Assembly: GCA_047608975.1 (NCBI GenBank)
Contig: JBLFYM010000011.1
Span: 1-64,000, forward strand
Length of the DNA stretch: 64,000 nucleotides
Direction: 5' to 3'
Source: GCA-2715965 sp047608975
Lineage (GTDB): Bacteria; Verrucomicrobiota; Verrucomicrobiia; Limisphaerales; JAYPXF01
Shown here piece after piece: positions 53,005 to 61,197 of the stretch. The notes under the pieces were generated by a model. That model saw only the letters and a program-made list of their open reading frames with translations, was not told the origin of the DNA and searched no databases. Position numbers and translations under genes: made by a program. The stretch's first letter is position 1, and every line of letters begins with the position of its first letter.

Positions 53005-54285
53005 ATGCTGATCAAGACCGACAACTCTCTGAATCGCCGAACGTTCCTCCGCGGAATCGGTGGCGCATTGGTAGCCCTGCCGCACCTGAACATCATGGCC
53101 GCCGGGAAAGCCGTCCAGCCGCCCATGCGGATGGTGTGTGTGGGGACGAATTTTGGCTTTGTGCCGAAGCTGTTCTTTCCGGAGGAGACGGGTCGCAATT
53201 ACGTGGCTCCTGAACTGATTCAACAGCTGGAGCAGCATCGCGACAAATTCACGATTCTGTCGCAGCTTGATCACGGAACGGAAGGCGTGGGTGGGCATGG
53301 GGGCGTGCACGCATTTCTTTCCGGCATTCTCTCGAAGAACGCCAAGGGCTTCGGTGAAAAGAACGTCACGATGGATCAGAAGGCCGCCGAGCATGTCGGC
53401 CCAGATACCCGTTATTCCTCGATGCAGTTCTCCGCCGGTGGCGATGAGGGCAGTGTGCTTTCATGGAACAATTCCGGCGTGGCGCTGCCATCACAGAACA
53501 GTCTCTCGACCCTGTATGCCAGGTTGTTCCAGGCACCAAGACAGCAGGAATTGAGCGTTCTTCGCCGGACGCATCAGGAGAAGAAAAGCATCCTCGATCT
53601 CGTCGAGTCGGACGCGAAGATCCTTCAGCGTCGCATCGGACGGGAGGACCAGGAGAAGCTCGATCAATATTTCACCTCAGTCCGCGAACTGGAGCGCAAG
53701 CTCACGCAGTCAGAGGCCTGGTTGGGCAAGCCGAAACCCACGGTGGACTACCAACTGCCCGCTGATGCCGGCGGCTTGGACTTCGTTGAGCGCGTTCCGC
53801 TTTACTACCACCTGATGGCGCTCGCGTTGCAGACGGATTCGACCCGGGTCATCACGTTCTCCCTGGCGGATCTCGGTGGCAATTCGGGCGGGTTCCCGCT
53901 CACCCGCGGCTATCATCAGTTGACCCACCACGGCAAGGTGGTCCGCTACATCAAGGAGCTGTCGATCATCGAACGCTCCCACACCAAACAGTTCGGTCGG
54001 TTTCTCGATCAGCTGGATGCCGTTCGTGAACCAAATGGCAAAACGCTGCTCGACAATACGATGGCTCTTCTCGGCAGCGGCATGGGCAACGCCAGTTCAC
54101 ACAGCAACAAGAACCTCCCGCTGCTCCTCGCGGGCGGTGGTTTCAAACACGGTCAGCACCTCCGCTACAAAAAGGGTTCGACGCCGGCATGCAATCTCTT
54201 CGTGTCCATGCTCCAGCGCTTTGGTGTGGAGACGGACAAGTTCAATCGGGGCACGGGGACGTTGAGTGGTTTGGGGATTGCGTGA
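53005..54285 (+). CDS. DUF1552 protein (Tat-exported), module 4
   Basis: A 426-residue DUF1552 protein, the functional counterpart of DUF1501 in loci with DUF1592-type cytochromes. The twin-arginine leader is LNRRTFLRGIGGALVALPHL. Landmarks: MRMVCVGTNFGFVPKLFFPE, HGGVHAFLSGILSKNAKGFG, YTSVRELERKL-like helix (here FTSVRELERKLTQSEAWLGK), and the closing LLGSGMGNASSHSNKNLPLL and GGGFKHGQHLRY. It precedes the DUF1592 gene by 15 nt. Gene order (DUF1552 first) is the reverse of the three DUF1501 modules. No known reaction. Confidence 0.93.
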   Translation: MLIKTDNSLNRRTFLRGIGGALVALPHLNIMAAGKAVQPPMRMVCVGTNFGFVPKLFFPEETGRNYVAPELIQQLEQHRDKFTILSQLDHGTEGVGGHGGVHAFLSGILSKNAKGFGEKNVTMDQKAAEHVGPDTRYSSMQFSAGGDEGSVLSWNNSGVALPSQNSLSTLYARLFQAPRQQELSVLRRTHQEKKSILDLVESDAKILQRRIGREDQEKLDQYFTSVRELERKLTQSEAWLGKPKPTVDYQLPADAGGLDFVERVPLYYHLMALALQTDSTRVITFSLADLGGNSGGFPLTRGYHQLTHHGKVVRYIKELSIIERSHTKQFGRFLDQLDAVREPNGKTLLDNTMALLGSGMGNASSHSNKNLPLLLAGGGFKHGQHLRYKKGSTPACNLFVSMLQRFGVETDKFNRGTGTLSGLGIA

Positions 54286-54300
54286 CAGGGTGAAAGGGGG

Positions 54301-56982
54301 ATGAACATTACGACGCATCGAGATCTCAAGGTGTATTCGGGAGCGTTTAACGCCGATGATGTGAAACCCCGTTGGGGTTCGCGTGTGTTTACCGGTCGTT
54401 ACCCAGCGTGTGCTTCGCGACACTGGGCTGTGGAGTTTAACCGCGTTGCGGTTCTTCTGCTTGTGAGTGCGTTTTGGTTGTTGAATGTGATCGGGGTTCA
54501 CGCCACGTCCCTCGACTCTTCCGTTCCCAAATTCGTCACCCGCTACTGCATGGACTGCCACGACGCCGCCACTGAGAAAGGCGATCGGAATTTCGAATCA
54601 TTCCTCAAAACACCCGTTGCGATCGATCAGCACCAGACACTCGAGGAGATTCTCGAGCAGTTGAATCTTGGTGAAATGCCGCCGAAGAAGAAGTCGGTTG
54701 AACAACCATCCGATGCCGAGCGGCGTAAGATGGTCGCGGAGATCACCCGCTACCTGACGACGATTGAGTCTTCAGCCAAGCCGGCATCCACGGTCATGCG
54801 TCGGCTGACGCGTTACGAATACAACTACACCATTCGCGATCTGCTCGGTGTCGACACGGCCGCGGCGGACAAGACACGATTGTTTCCGGCCGATACGCGC
54901 ACACATGGGTTTGCGAATCTGGGTTCGGCGCAGGCTTTGTCCGATCACCAGCTGAGACTCTACCTGGAAGCCGCCCGGGAATACCTGGATCTGACGTTGG
55001 TGTTTGGTCGTGAGAAACCGGAAGTGCGAAAGTGGGTCTTCAGGCCGCTCGACCTGAACGGTGAGAAGAAGAATTCAGGTTCTGTTCGTTACCGGGTTTG
55101 GGCCAAGGATGGCAGTCATCTGGATATCGCCCATGGGCAGCCGGTCGATAATGGGCCGACCTATCCGAAGCAATTCGTCCGGCAGGGCGTCCCGGTCGAT
55201 GGCCGCTATCGGGTTCGCGTGAAGGCGACGGCGATCGGGCGCCAGCATCCGTATGATCCGGCCATTTTTCCCAATGATCTGACCGTGCCGTTGCAGCTGG
55301 GTTTGTGGCATGTGCCGGACGAATCGTTTCTCGGCAAACGGGCTGCGGAAGGCCGCATTCTGGTTGGCGTATACGATTTGCCCGACAACACCCCCAGAGA
55401 AATCGAAGCGACTGTCTGGATGCCGACCGGCTCCACGCCGTTCGTCCATTGGATCAACGGTCCAGGTGCGTCCAAGGCGCCGCTGCGCAGGCTGACCGAG
55501 CGCTACCATCCCGAGGCGCTCAGGAAATCTCAGACCAAGGTGGACCGATTGCGCGAACAGGGAGTGGCAGTACCTAAAGACGCTCTCGTCCAACGGGTCT
55601 ACATCTCAGATGTCTACCAGGGTCCACGCGTCCGGGTGTTCGAGATTTCGCTGGAGGGTCCGCTGCCAGAGCAATGGCCACCTGCCGGTCATCGCAATGT
55701 CGTCGGCAAGGAAACCGATCCGCAATCGCTCAATGTGGCGCGGGTGCTGACCGCGTTCGCCAGCAAGGCCTTCCGCCGTCCCGTGCCCCAACGCGAGGTG
55801 GTGCATCACATTGAATTCGTTCGTCAGCAAATGGCCGCCGGCGTGCGGAAAGCAGAGGCGATCAAACAGGGGCTGACGGCAATCCTCACTTCGCCGCGTT
55901 TTCTGTTTCTCGATGAAGGGAATCCGTCTAAGTCCGGTTCGCTGGATGACCATCAACTGGCCAGCCGTCTATCCTATGCGCTCTGGAGTTCCATGCCCGA
56001 TGATCGGCTTTTGCAATTGGCCGCTGCCGACCGGCTGAGCGACACCAAGAACCTGGCTGCTGAGATCGACCGATTGATCGACGATCAACGTTCGTCCGCC
56101 TTCGTCCACCACTTCACCGACGCCTGGCTCCACCTCTACAAGATTGGTTCGATGCCACCGGGAGCCAAACAGTTCCCCGCCTACTTCCGCGGCCGACTTG
56201 AGCCGGCCATGAGAACCGAGACCCGGTTGTTTGTCGCCGACGCCCTCAAGCACAACCGCCCGCTCAAGCACCTTCTCAATTCCAGCACTACCTTCGTCAA
56301 CGGCAGTCTCGCCCGACACTACGGCCTGACCAATGTTGTGGGTGACGAGTTTCGAAAAGTGTCCTTTTCGGCTGACCGGCGCCGGGCCGGCCTCCTCGGT
56401 CACGCCAGCGTCCTGACCGCCACTGCGAACGGTGTCGAAACCTCTCCGGTCGTCCGTGGCGTTTGGGTCTTGGAAAACATCCTCGGCACACCGCCATCTC
56501 CACCGCCACCGGATGTCCCGCCCAGCGAGCCCGACACCCGCGGCGCGACCACTATTCGCGACCAACTTGCCAAGCACCGCAACGTCGCCGCCTGTGCCGA
56601 TTGCCATGCCAAGATCGATCCTTGGGGATTCGCCCTCGAATTCTACGATCCCATTGGTGGATTTCGAACTCACTATCCTCACGTCGGTCCCAGCGGACGG
56701 GTTGCCAAACTGGAAGGGAAACGCATCGACGGTTCCGGTGAGCTTCCAGGTGGCGAGTTCATCCACAACGACGGTGGCCTGAGAACTGAGCTTCTCAAAC
56801 GCAAAGACCAGTTCGCGCGCAACCTCGTCAAAAAGTTCCTCACCCACGCCACTGGTCGAGAACTCACTTTTCGCGACAACGCCGAGGTTGAACAGATAAC
56901 CGACAAGATTGCCAGGTCCGGCTACGGCTTCCGCGATTTGGTGAGGATGTCTCTGCAGAGCCAGATCTTCCGCAGTCGTTGA
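54301..56982 (+). CDS. DUF1587-DUF1592-DUF1588-DUF1585 cytochrome protein, module 4
   Basis: An 893-residue secreted heme protein. A cytochrome-type motif CMDCH is at 83-87 (with LNLGEMPPKKK downstream), then DUF1587 (MRRLTRYEYNYTIRDLLGVD), a sugar-binding-like beta domain (~250-470), DUF1595 (LTAFASKAFRRPVPQREVVH), DUF1592 (DHQLASRLSYALWSSMPDDR), DUF1588 (RRAGLLGHASVLTATANGVE and a second heme-like CADCHAKIDPWG near 763) and DUF1585. The first ~45 residues are odd: they contain PRWGSRVFTGRYPACASRHW encoded by palindromic repeat-like DNA, and the membrane leader starts only at ~47. The purine run gaaaggggg touches the ATG with no spacer, so the true start may differ. Confidence 0.9.
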   Translation: MNITTHRDLKVYSGAFNADDVKPRWGSRVFTGRYPACASRHWAVEFNRVAVLLLVSAFWLLNVIGVHATSLDSSVPKFVTRYCMDCHDAATEKGDRNFESFLKTPVAIDQHQTLEEILEQLNLGEMPPKKKSVEQPSDAERRKMVAEITRYLTTIESSAKPASTVMRRLTRYEYNYTIRDLLGVDTAAADKTRLFPADTRTHGFANLGSAQALSDHQLRLYLEAAREYLDLTLVFGREKPEVRKWVFRPLDLNGEKKNSGSVRYRVWAKDGSHLDIAHGQPVDNGPTYPKQFVRQGVPVDGRYRVRVKATAIGRQHPYDPAIFPNDLTVPLQLGLWHVPDESFLGKRAAEGRILVGVYDLPDNTPREIEATVWMPTGSTPFVHWINGPGASKAPLRRLTERYHPEALRKSQTKVDRLREQGVAVPKDALVQRVYISDVYQGPRVRVFEISLEGPLPEQWPPAGHRNVVGKETDPQSLNVARVLTAFASKAFRRPVPQREVVHHIEFVRQQMAAGVRKAEAIKQGLTAILTSPRFLFLDEGNPSKSGSLDDHQLASRLSYALWSSMPDDRLLQLAAADRLSDTKNLAAEIDRLIDDQRSSAFVHHFTDAWLHLYKIGSMPPGAKQFPAYFRGRLEPAMRTETRLFVADALKHNRPLKHLLNSSTTFVNGSLARHYGLTNVVGDEFRKVSFSADRRRAGLLGHASVLTATANGVETSPVVRGVWVLENILGTPPSPPPPDVPPSEPDTRGATTIRDQLAKHRNVAACADCHAKIDPWGFALEFYDPIGGFRTHYPHVGPSGRVAKLEGKRIDGSGELPGGEFIHNDGGLRTELLKRKDQFARNLVKKFLTHATGRELTFRDNAEVEQITDKIARSGYGFRDLVRMSLQSQIFRSR
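54365..54453. repeat. Palindromic repeat-like DNA inside the 5' end of the DUF1592 gene
   Basis: Two hairpins of one design flank this stretch: aacccc-gtt-ggggtt (54365-54379) and aaccgc-gtt-gcggtt (54439-54453). Between them is an imperfect cccagcgtg/cactggg pair. Such gtt-loop hairpins are typical of dispersed intergenic repeats in this group, suggesting a repeat has become part of the coding frame. Confidence 0.55.
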
Positions 56983-57527
56983 TTTCGCAGATCGTGGCGT
57001 CGTCCGCTTATGGACTCAAGCTGATGGAGCTGAATCCATTGAGCGGCGCGAACCTCTACTCATCGAGTGCGGAGCCCGTTGGGATGCGTTCTGGGCGGGT
57101 GATGTGGATCGGTGCCGTCTGAAGCGCGCCTGTCTTACAGGTTTCTGACCCAACACCGCGCGGACTGTGGCAGCGTTGGCGTATGAAATTAATACTGTTG
57201 TGCCTGTTCTCGACAATTGCATTGCCGCAACTCGGTTTGGCGGGCGGGAATACCGCTGTTGCCGAGCTCGAGCAGTTCCAGCACTTGGGCTTTGAACTCG
57301 GGTGTGTATCGCTTGCGGGTCTTCACTTTCATAGTGTCTTAGGTTCCTATGTCCGTGGTCCGGAAGTCTAACGCACTTCAAAGTGACAAAGATTATGGGT
57401 TACGGCAGCTTCAACTTCCAAGGGCAACGCCAATAGTGAATCAGGCCGGTTTGGAGGATTTTCAGCACACTTCGGCTCGCCGTCCATACCTGCTGGTTGA
57501 AAAACGGTAGCTCTTCGGGGACGGCGT
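56983..57527. other. Intergenic region holding an IS3-family scrap
   Basis: About 545 bp between the DUF1592 gene and the convergent DUF1080 gene. Apart from the transposase fragment at 57187-57330 (listed separately), no gene was seen. A plus-strand frame at 57183-57371 that looks like a secreted peptide is the antisense of that fragment. Confidence 0.55.
57187..57330 (-). mobile_element. Truncated IS3-family transposase OrfA fragment
   Basis: On the minus strand, from the ATG at 57330, the sequence reads MKVKTRKRYTPEFKAQVLEL and then LELGNSG, the start of an OrfA (HTH_Tnp_1) protein of IS3-type elements. After about 28 residues the match is lost and the frame stops at 57187; an intact OrfA is about 90-110 residues. 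The sequence just upstream (gacttccggaccacggacat, 57345-57370) may be the left end of the element. No second ORF or second end was found. Confidence 0.7.
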
Positions 57528-58550
57528 TCAATGCGCTCGGACAACGGGGGCGAGGTAGATGTTCTTGAATTTGACGGCGGTGTGGTCGCCCTGCAGATAG
57601 ATCGGGCCGGGAGCGGATGGATCGGTGTAGATGGCTCCGCCCGTCGGCCCGATCACGGGTTGGTTGTCGATGACCTTCACCCCGTTCAGGACGATGGTGA
57701 CGTGACGGTTCACGAGGGTGATGTCGTAGGTCTGCCATTCACCACCGGGTTTGCCGGCGTTTACGCTGGGGGCGATGCGGCTGAAGATGGCACCGACGCC
57801 CTGGAGTCCCTGCATGCGACTGTCGCGATCGACCACCTGGGCTTCATAAATGCCGCGGAGATAAATGCCGCTATTGCGCTGCGCTCCGATGAGGAATTCG
57901 GCGTGCAGCCAGAAGTCTTCGAACTCGGCCACAGTGCGGAGGTTGGCGTGGTCGCCCGTCGCGCTGAAATCGGTCTTCGGGGTTTCATTCACCAACATCC
58001 CGTCCTTGGCGCTCCACCCGAATTTCTTGGTCTTTTCGTGGGCGCGCCAACCAGTGAGATCCGTTCCGTTGAACAATGAAATCGGGTGACCAAATCGGAC
58101 TTTCGATATGTCTGGAGGTGATTTGGGCATTGGCGGAATGCGCTTGCCGGTGAAGCGAACGGTTTCCTTGTCGCCACCATCACGCGGAGTGCGGAGGATC
58201 ACACCATCGAGCTTGCCCGCAGTTAGCCCCACAGCGATGGCCGTTCCCACCGAGATCTTCTTTCCGTTCTTCTTGCGGCGGGTCTTGCGGTCAAAGTGGA
58301 CGCGACCGTCAGCCACCTTCGTGATCTCGTAAGGACCTTCAGGCCCGACGTAGATCCGCATGCGAACCTCCTCTTCACCCACGCTCATCCAGGCGGGTTC
58401 GCCGGAATCGAGATGCAACGACCAATCGCCCAGCAGATCCTTGGGCACAGGTTCGGCCTTTGCGGGGGAGGCGAAAAGCAACAAGCACAAGATGGTAAGA
58501 GAAGTGAGTGAGTGGGTCTTCTTGTCGGTGGTGATCATGTTTGAGTTCAT
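57528..58550 (-). CDS. Exported DUF1080 protein with an extra N-terminal domain
   Basis: A 340-residue protein. ATG 58550 is used (58538 is an alternative); the leader is THSLTSLTILCLLLFASPAK. Residues ~35-140 form a small beta domain (DLLGDWSLHLDSGEPAWMSV, VADGRVHFDRKTRRK), then the DUF1080 jelly roll (ISLFNGTDLTGWRAHEKTKK, NSGIYLRGIYEAQVVDRDSR, VNRHVTIVLNGVKVIDNQPV, ending in VKFKNIYLAPV). This two-domain form is frequent in planctomycetes and verrucomicrobia, and the family is connected with cleavage of 3-keto disaccharides. It is followed on the same strand by intergenic DNA with the IS3 scrap. The hairpin repeat at 58574 lies just upstream of its start. Confidence 0.9.
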   Translation of the reverse strand: MNSNMITTDKKTHSLTSLTILCLLLFASPAKAEPVPKDLLGDWSLHLDSGEPAWMSVGEEEVRMRIYVGPEGPYEITKVADGRVHFDRKTRRKKNGKKISVGTAIAVGLTAGKLDGVILRTPRDGGDKETVRFTGKRIPPMPKSPPDISKVRFGHPISLFNGTDLTGWRAHEKTKKFGWSAKDGMLVNETPKTDFSATGDHANLRTVAEFEDFWLHAEFLIGAQRNSGIYLRGIYEAQVVDRDSRMQGLQGVGAIFSRIAPSVNAGKPGGEWQTYDITLVNRHVTIVLNGVKVIDNQPVIGPTGGAIYTDPSAPGPIYLQGDHTAVKFKNIYLAPVVRAH

Positions 58551-58564
58551 TCCGTAAATTCGCT

Positions 58565-59059
58565 TCAACTCATCGTAGCAGCCGAGGTAACGAGGCTTAA
58601 TCGTATACAACGATTGAACTGAGCCTCCTCACGTCGGCTGCTACGAGGGATGTCGAGAGTTCGTACGTAGCGTTTCATGGGGATGGCAATATCGGCCTTT
58701 GTTTTTCGCCGTTGACGGTTGGGTAACGAGCATTCTTTTCCTCCAGGTTCCGAATCATTGCCTAGGTCAGGCGGTTGGTGTGCTCTGGTTGTGTCACCCA
58801 CGTTCTTCAGATAACCGCGGCCTTCCGGGTAATATTTCCGGCACTCGGGAGACTTGTGATACTCCAGCCAACTGAAGTCCCAGGCATCGGGTTGCGTGAG
58901 CTTTTTCCAACGAAGTGAACGATTCGCTAAACTCGAGAAATGGTTATGCAGTCCGGTGATGTATTTTACCGCCTGTTCGACACCCCACTTCTGGACCGTG
59001 TAATCCCAGATCTCATCCTCCCGGATCTGAGCCTGGTCAAAGACCTTGTATTCAGCCAT
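58565..59059 (-). CDS. ParE/RelE-like toxin with an abnormal C-terminus
   Basis: The ATG at 59059 (MAEYKVFDQAQIREDEIWDY) overlaps the antitoxin stop by 8 nt, as is usual for ParDE pairs. The first ~90 residues resemble ParE (VEQAVKYITGLHNHFSSLAN). A normal toxin has a beta-hairpin core (Y-Y/F-R-I-x-F/Y, then V/I-L-H-x-R) by about residue 95; here the sequence becomes polar and proline-rich after YPEGRGYLKNVG, and the last ~25 residues are translated from a hairpin repeat (58574-58645). The product is therefore probably a frame-altered, inactive toxin. Function is inferred chiefly from the antitoxin and the overlap. Confidence 0.5.
   Translation of the reverse strand: MAEYKVFDQAQIREDEIWDYTVQKWGVEQAVKYITGLHNHFSSLANRSLRWKKLTQPDAWDFSWLEYHKSPECRKYYPEGRGYLKNVGDTTRAHQPPDLGNDSEPGGKECSLPNRQRRKTKADIAIPMKRYVRTLDIPRSSRREEAQFNRCIRLSLVTSAATMS
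58574..58645. repeat. Hairpin repeat (gtagcagccga type)
   Basis: Outer arms at 58574-58598 and 58621-58645 pair with three or four mismatches over 25 bp and both carry gtagcagccga at their outer ends. Inside is a second hairpin (aatcgt/acgatt, 58599-58615). This is a different family from copies A-C near 46-51 kb. It lies upstream of the DUF1080 start and covers the end of the toxin frame. Confidence 0.85.
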
Positions 59060-59300
59060 GGGCGGACAGCCGGGCTTTGCCACGGCGAATCACGTCATCT
59101 GCCGTCTCAGAATGAAACTGTGATTCGTCAGCCTCGATGCCTGGCCGAAGCTGTTTATGGAGCCAATCCCAATCATGAGTTTCCCGTTCTCGCTGGGCGG
59201 AAATCAACTGCGACACGTATTCGGGCCCCGAGGCAAGACCGCGTTGACGAACTTGCTCACGAACAAACTCGTCCAGTTCCGGTGTCAGGGACAATTCCAT
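59052..59300 (-). CDS. ParD-like antitoxin
   Basis: An 82-residue protein (MELSLTPELDEFVREQVRQR, then GPEYVSQLISAQRERE), matching the ribbon-helix-helix ParD/CopG antitoxins, whose N-terminal strand binds operator DNA and whose C-terminus wraps the toxin. The C-terminal half (SETADDVIRRGKARLSAHG) is as expected for a toxin-binding arm. Its stop overlaps the downstream toxin start by 8 nt. It looks intact although the toxin seems damaged, a usual order of decay. Confidence 0.75.
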   Translation of the reverse strand: MELSLTPELDEFVREQVRQRGLASGPEYVSQLISAQRERETHDWDWLHKQLRPGIEADESQFHSETADDVIRRGKARLSAHG

Positions 59301-59364
59301 GCGATTAACTAGACAGGCGGCGTTGAAGAAATCAAGGTTGCCAGTGACCGGCGCTTTGCGATGA

Positions 59365-60257
59365 TCAATTGAAAAGTCTACGCGCGTAGACCGCGTTCTT
59401 CTTACAGCCCTCTTCCCGGTTCATCCCTTTCGGAGTTGAACCTTCGATGATCAGCCAGCCCTGGTAGCCCATGCCGTTGAGCAGCGATTTCACTTTTTTG
59501 AAATCAATGTCGCCCTGGCCGAGGAAGCCGCCGTTTTCCTTGATGTGAATCTCACAGATACTTTCCGTCCCAAGGCTCTTGATCTCTCGGTAGATGTCGT
59601 AGCCCATACGCGCCGAATTGGCGGTGTCGTAATAGACCTTCACGGCGGAAGAGCCGACGCTGTCGATGATGTGGCGGTGGTCCGCTTCGTTGAGCAAGGT
59701 TTCGAGTCCGAGGATGAATCCGTGTTTCTCCGCCAGCGGCGCAAGATGCTTCAGCTTCTCGATCACGGTGGCGATTCGCTCGGGACTGCCGTTGAGATCA
59801 GCCTTGCCGAAGAAGGCCAGGAGCACGATGTGGGGTGAGACTTTGGCGGCGAGGTCGCGGTCCTTCAACGCGGCGGCCTCTTCCTTGAGCTTGACCATGG
59901 TCTCAATGCATTCCACCACGAGGCGATCAGAACCTTGTTCAGGAGTCCAATTCCCAGTGATGAAATCCCGACGCCGGTTTCTTTGACCACTTTGCGAATG
60001 GTGTCACGATTCTTGCGAAGTCGCAGATCAAGGCCCTTGCCAGCAGCGTCGAACGAATACTGAATCCCGGTCAATCCGTTGCGTTGGCCAAACTGAAAGG
60101 ACTCTACGCTCAGCGACATTTTCAGGGACCAGTCGCAGGCACCGATCTTGAAGGGCGCGGCTTTCTTTTTGCCGGCGGCAAGCAGTTGCGACTGCGGTGA
60201 AAGCGCCATCAATAGCGTGGCGCAGGTGGTGATGATGATTCGGCGGTTGATCAACAT
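59365..60257 (-). pseudogene. Exported sugar phosphate isomerase/epimerase-like protein, frameshifted
   Basis: The N-terminal frame (from 60257, leader RRIIITTCATLLMALSPQSQ) encodes the first barrel strands (PFKIGACDWSLKMSLSVESF, TGVGISSLGIGLLNKVLIAS) and then runs off into nonsense ending at 59865. The C-terminal frame picks up with VVECIETMVKLKEE and HIVLLAFFGKADLNGSP, contains the metal-site segments LGLETLLNEAD, VKVYYDTANS and ICEIHIKENG, and ends with YARRLFN at 59365. The break is at about 59925-59935, and a handful of residues expected after LLNK may also be missing. It lies 21 nt after the broken esterase gene on the same strand. Confidence 0.8.
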
Positions 60258-60278
60258 AAGTTTCGTAGTGATTGAAGG

Positions 60279-61144
60279 TTAGTTCTGCAGGTGTCGCCTG
60301 AACCAGTTCAGGAAATGAACTTCATCATTCACCTTGTCGGCCCAGCCGTGCTTGGCGTCCTTCTTGATGATCAGTTCGATCGGAACCCCCTTTGACTCGG
60401 CGACCTTCTTGAAGCTCTCGGCTTGGAACAGCGGCACAATCGGATCGGCGTCGCCGTGGATGATCGAGACTGGGGGTGTCTTTTCGCTGATGTGATAAAT
60501 GGACGACATGTGGCGACCCAGGACCTGTCGGCCTTCGGCAGTTTTCGATTCGTTCCCGAAAGCAGGCTGCCAACGCGACTGCTTGCCGACGCCAACACAA
60601 TCGTCCCCAGGACCACTCCAGTTCCGATAATCTGTGGGTGGATAAAAGACCCCACCGCCTGCACTGCACTATTCGCGCGATCGACAGGATCCTTGGCCTT
60701 AGGTTTGCCGGGCCCGCCCTTGGTTGCCAGAACCAGACTCAAATGACCTCCGGCGCTGCTGCCGGTAACGCCGATTCGATCGGGGTCAATGTTCCACCGA
60801 TCGGCATTCGTCCGAATGAACCGACCGGCGCGATGCATGAACCTGATGATGTCGCGTACCTGATAGCGGGGCTGCGAGCCGTGGAAGACAGCGAAGACCG
60901 TGTAACCATGATCGGTGTAAGGACTGGAGAATCCCTCTTAGACCTTTTCGTAGCGCGACTTCCAACCGCCACTGACGATCTTGATGATGCCGATCCCGTT
61001 CGGATTTTTCGGCGTGAAGACATCCATGGTCAGGGCAACCCCTTCGGTTCGGAGGTAGATGATGTCGCGCTCACGTTCCACCTGAGCGAGCAGCACTTTG
61101 GGAGTGAGAAGGACAAGAGCAAGTATCGCCAGTAGTTTGTTCAT
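60279..61144 (-). pseudogene. Exported alpha/beta hydrolase (BD-FAE/acetyl esterase-like), nonsense plus frameshift
   Basis: The start at 61144 gives a leader (LLAILALVLLTPKVLLAQ) and TEGVALTMDVFTPKNPNGIG, then stops at TAA (60938-60940). The same frame continues past the stop with GFSSPYTDHGYTVFAVFHGS, PDRIGVTGSSAGGHLSLVLA (nucleophile Ser), and the family block AKDPVDRANSAVQAVG. A second lesion near 60644-60658, next to a T run, shifts the frame; the next frame carries PPTDYRNWSGPGDD and SIIHGDADPIVPLF (acid) and AKHGWADK (histidine), ending at 60279. All three triad residues are still encoded but in a broken gene. Confidence 0.85.
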
Positions 61145-61197
61145 AGTGATCGGATGTTTGAGATCTTATCGACTAAGGGTTCGTTATGGAAGGTCGG

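Noticed and set aside
55969..56847. Antisense frame opposite the DUF1592 gene
   Set aside because: Plus strand has clear DUF1592/1588/1585 signatures; antisense composition only looks protein-like because of G+C-rich codon usage.
57183..57371. Small secreted-looking plus-strand peptide
   Set aside because: It is the reverse complement of the IS3 OrfA fragment; the apparent leader is chance.
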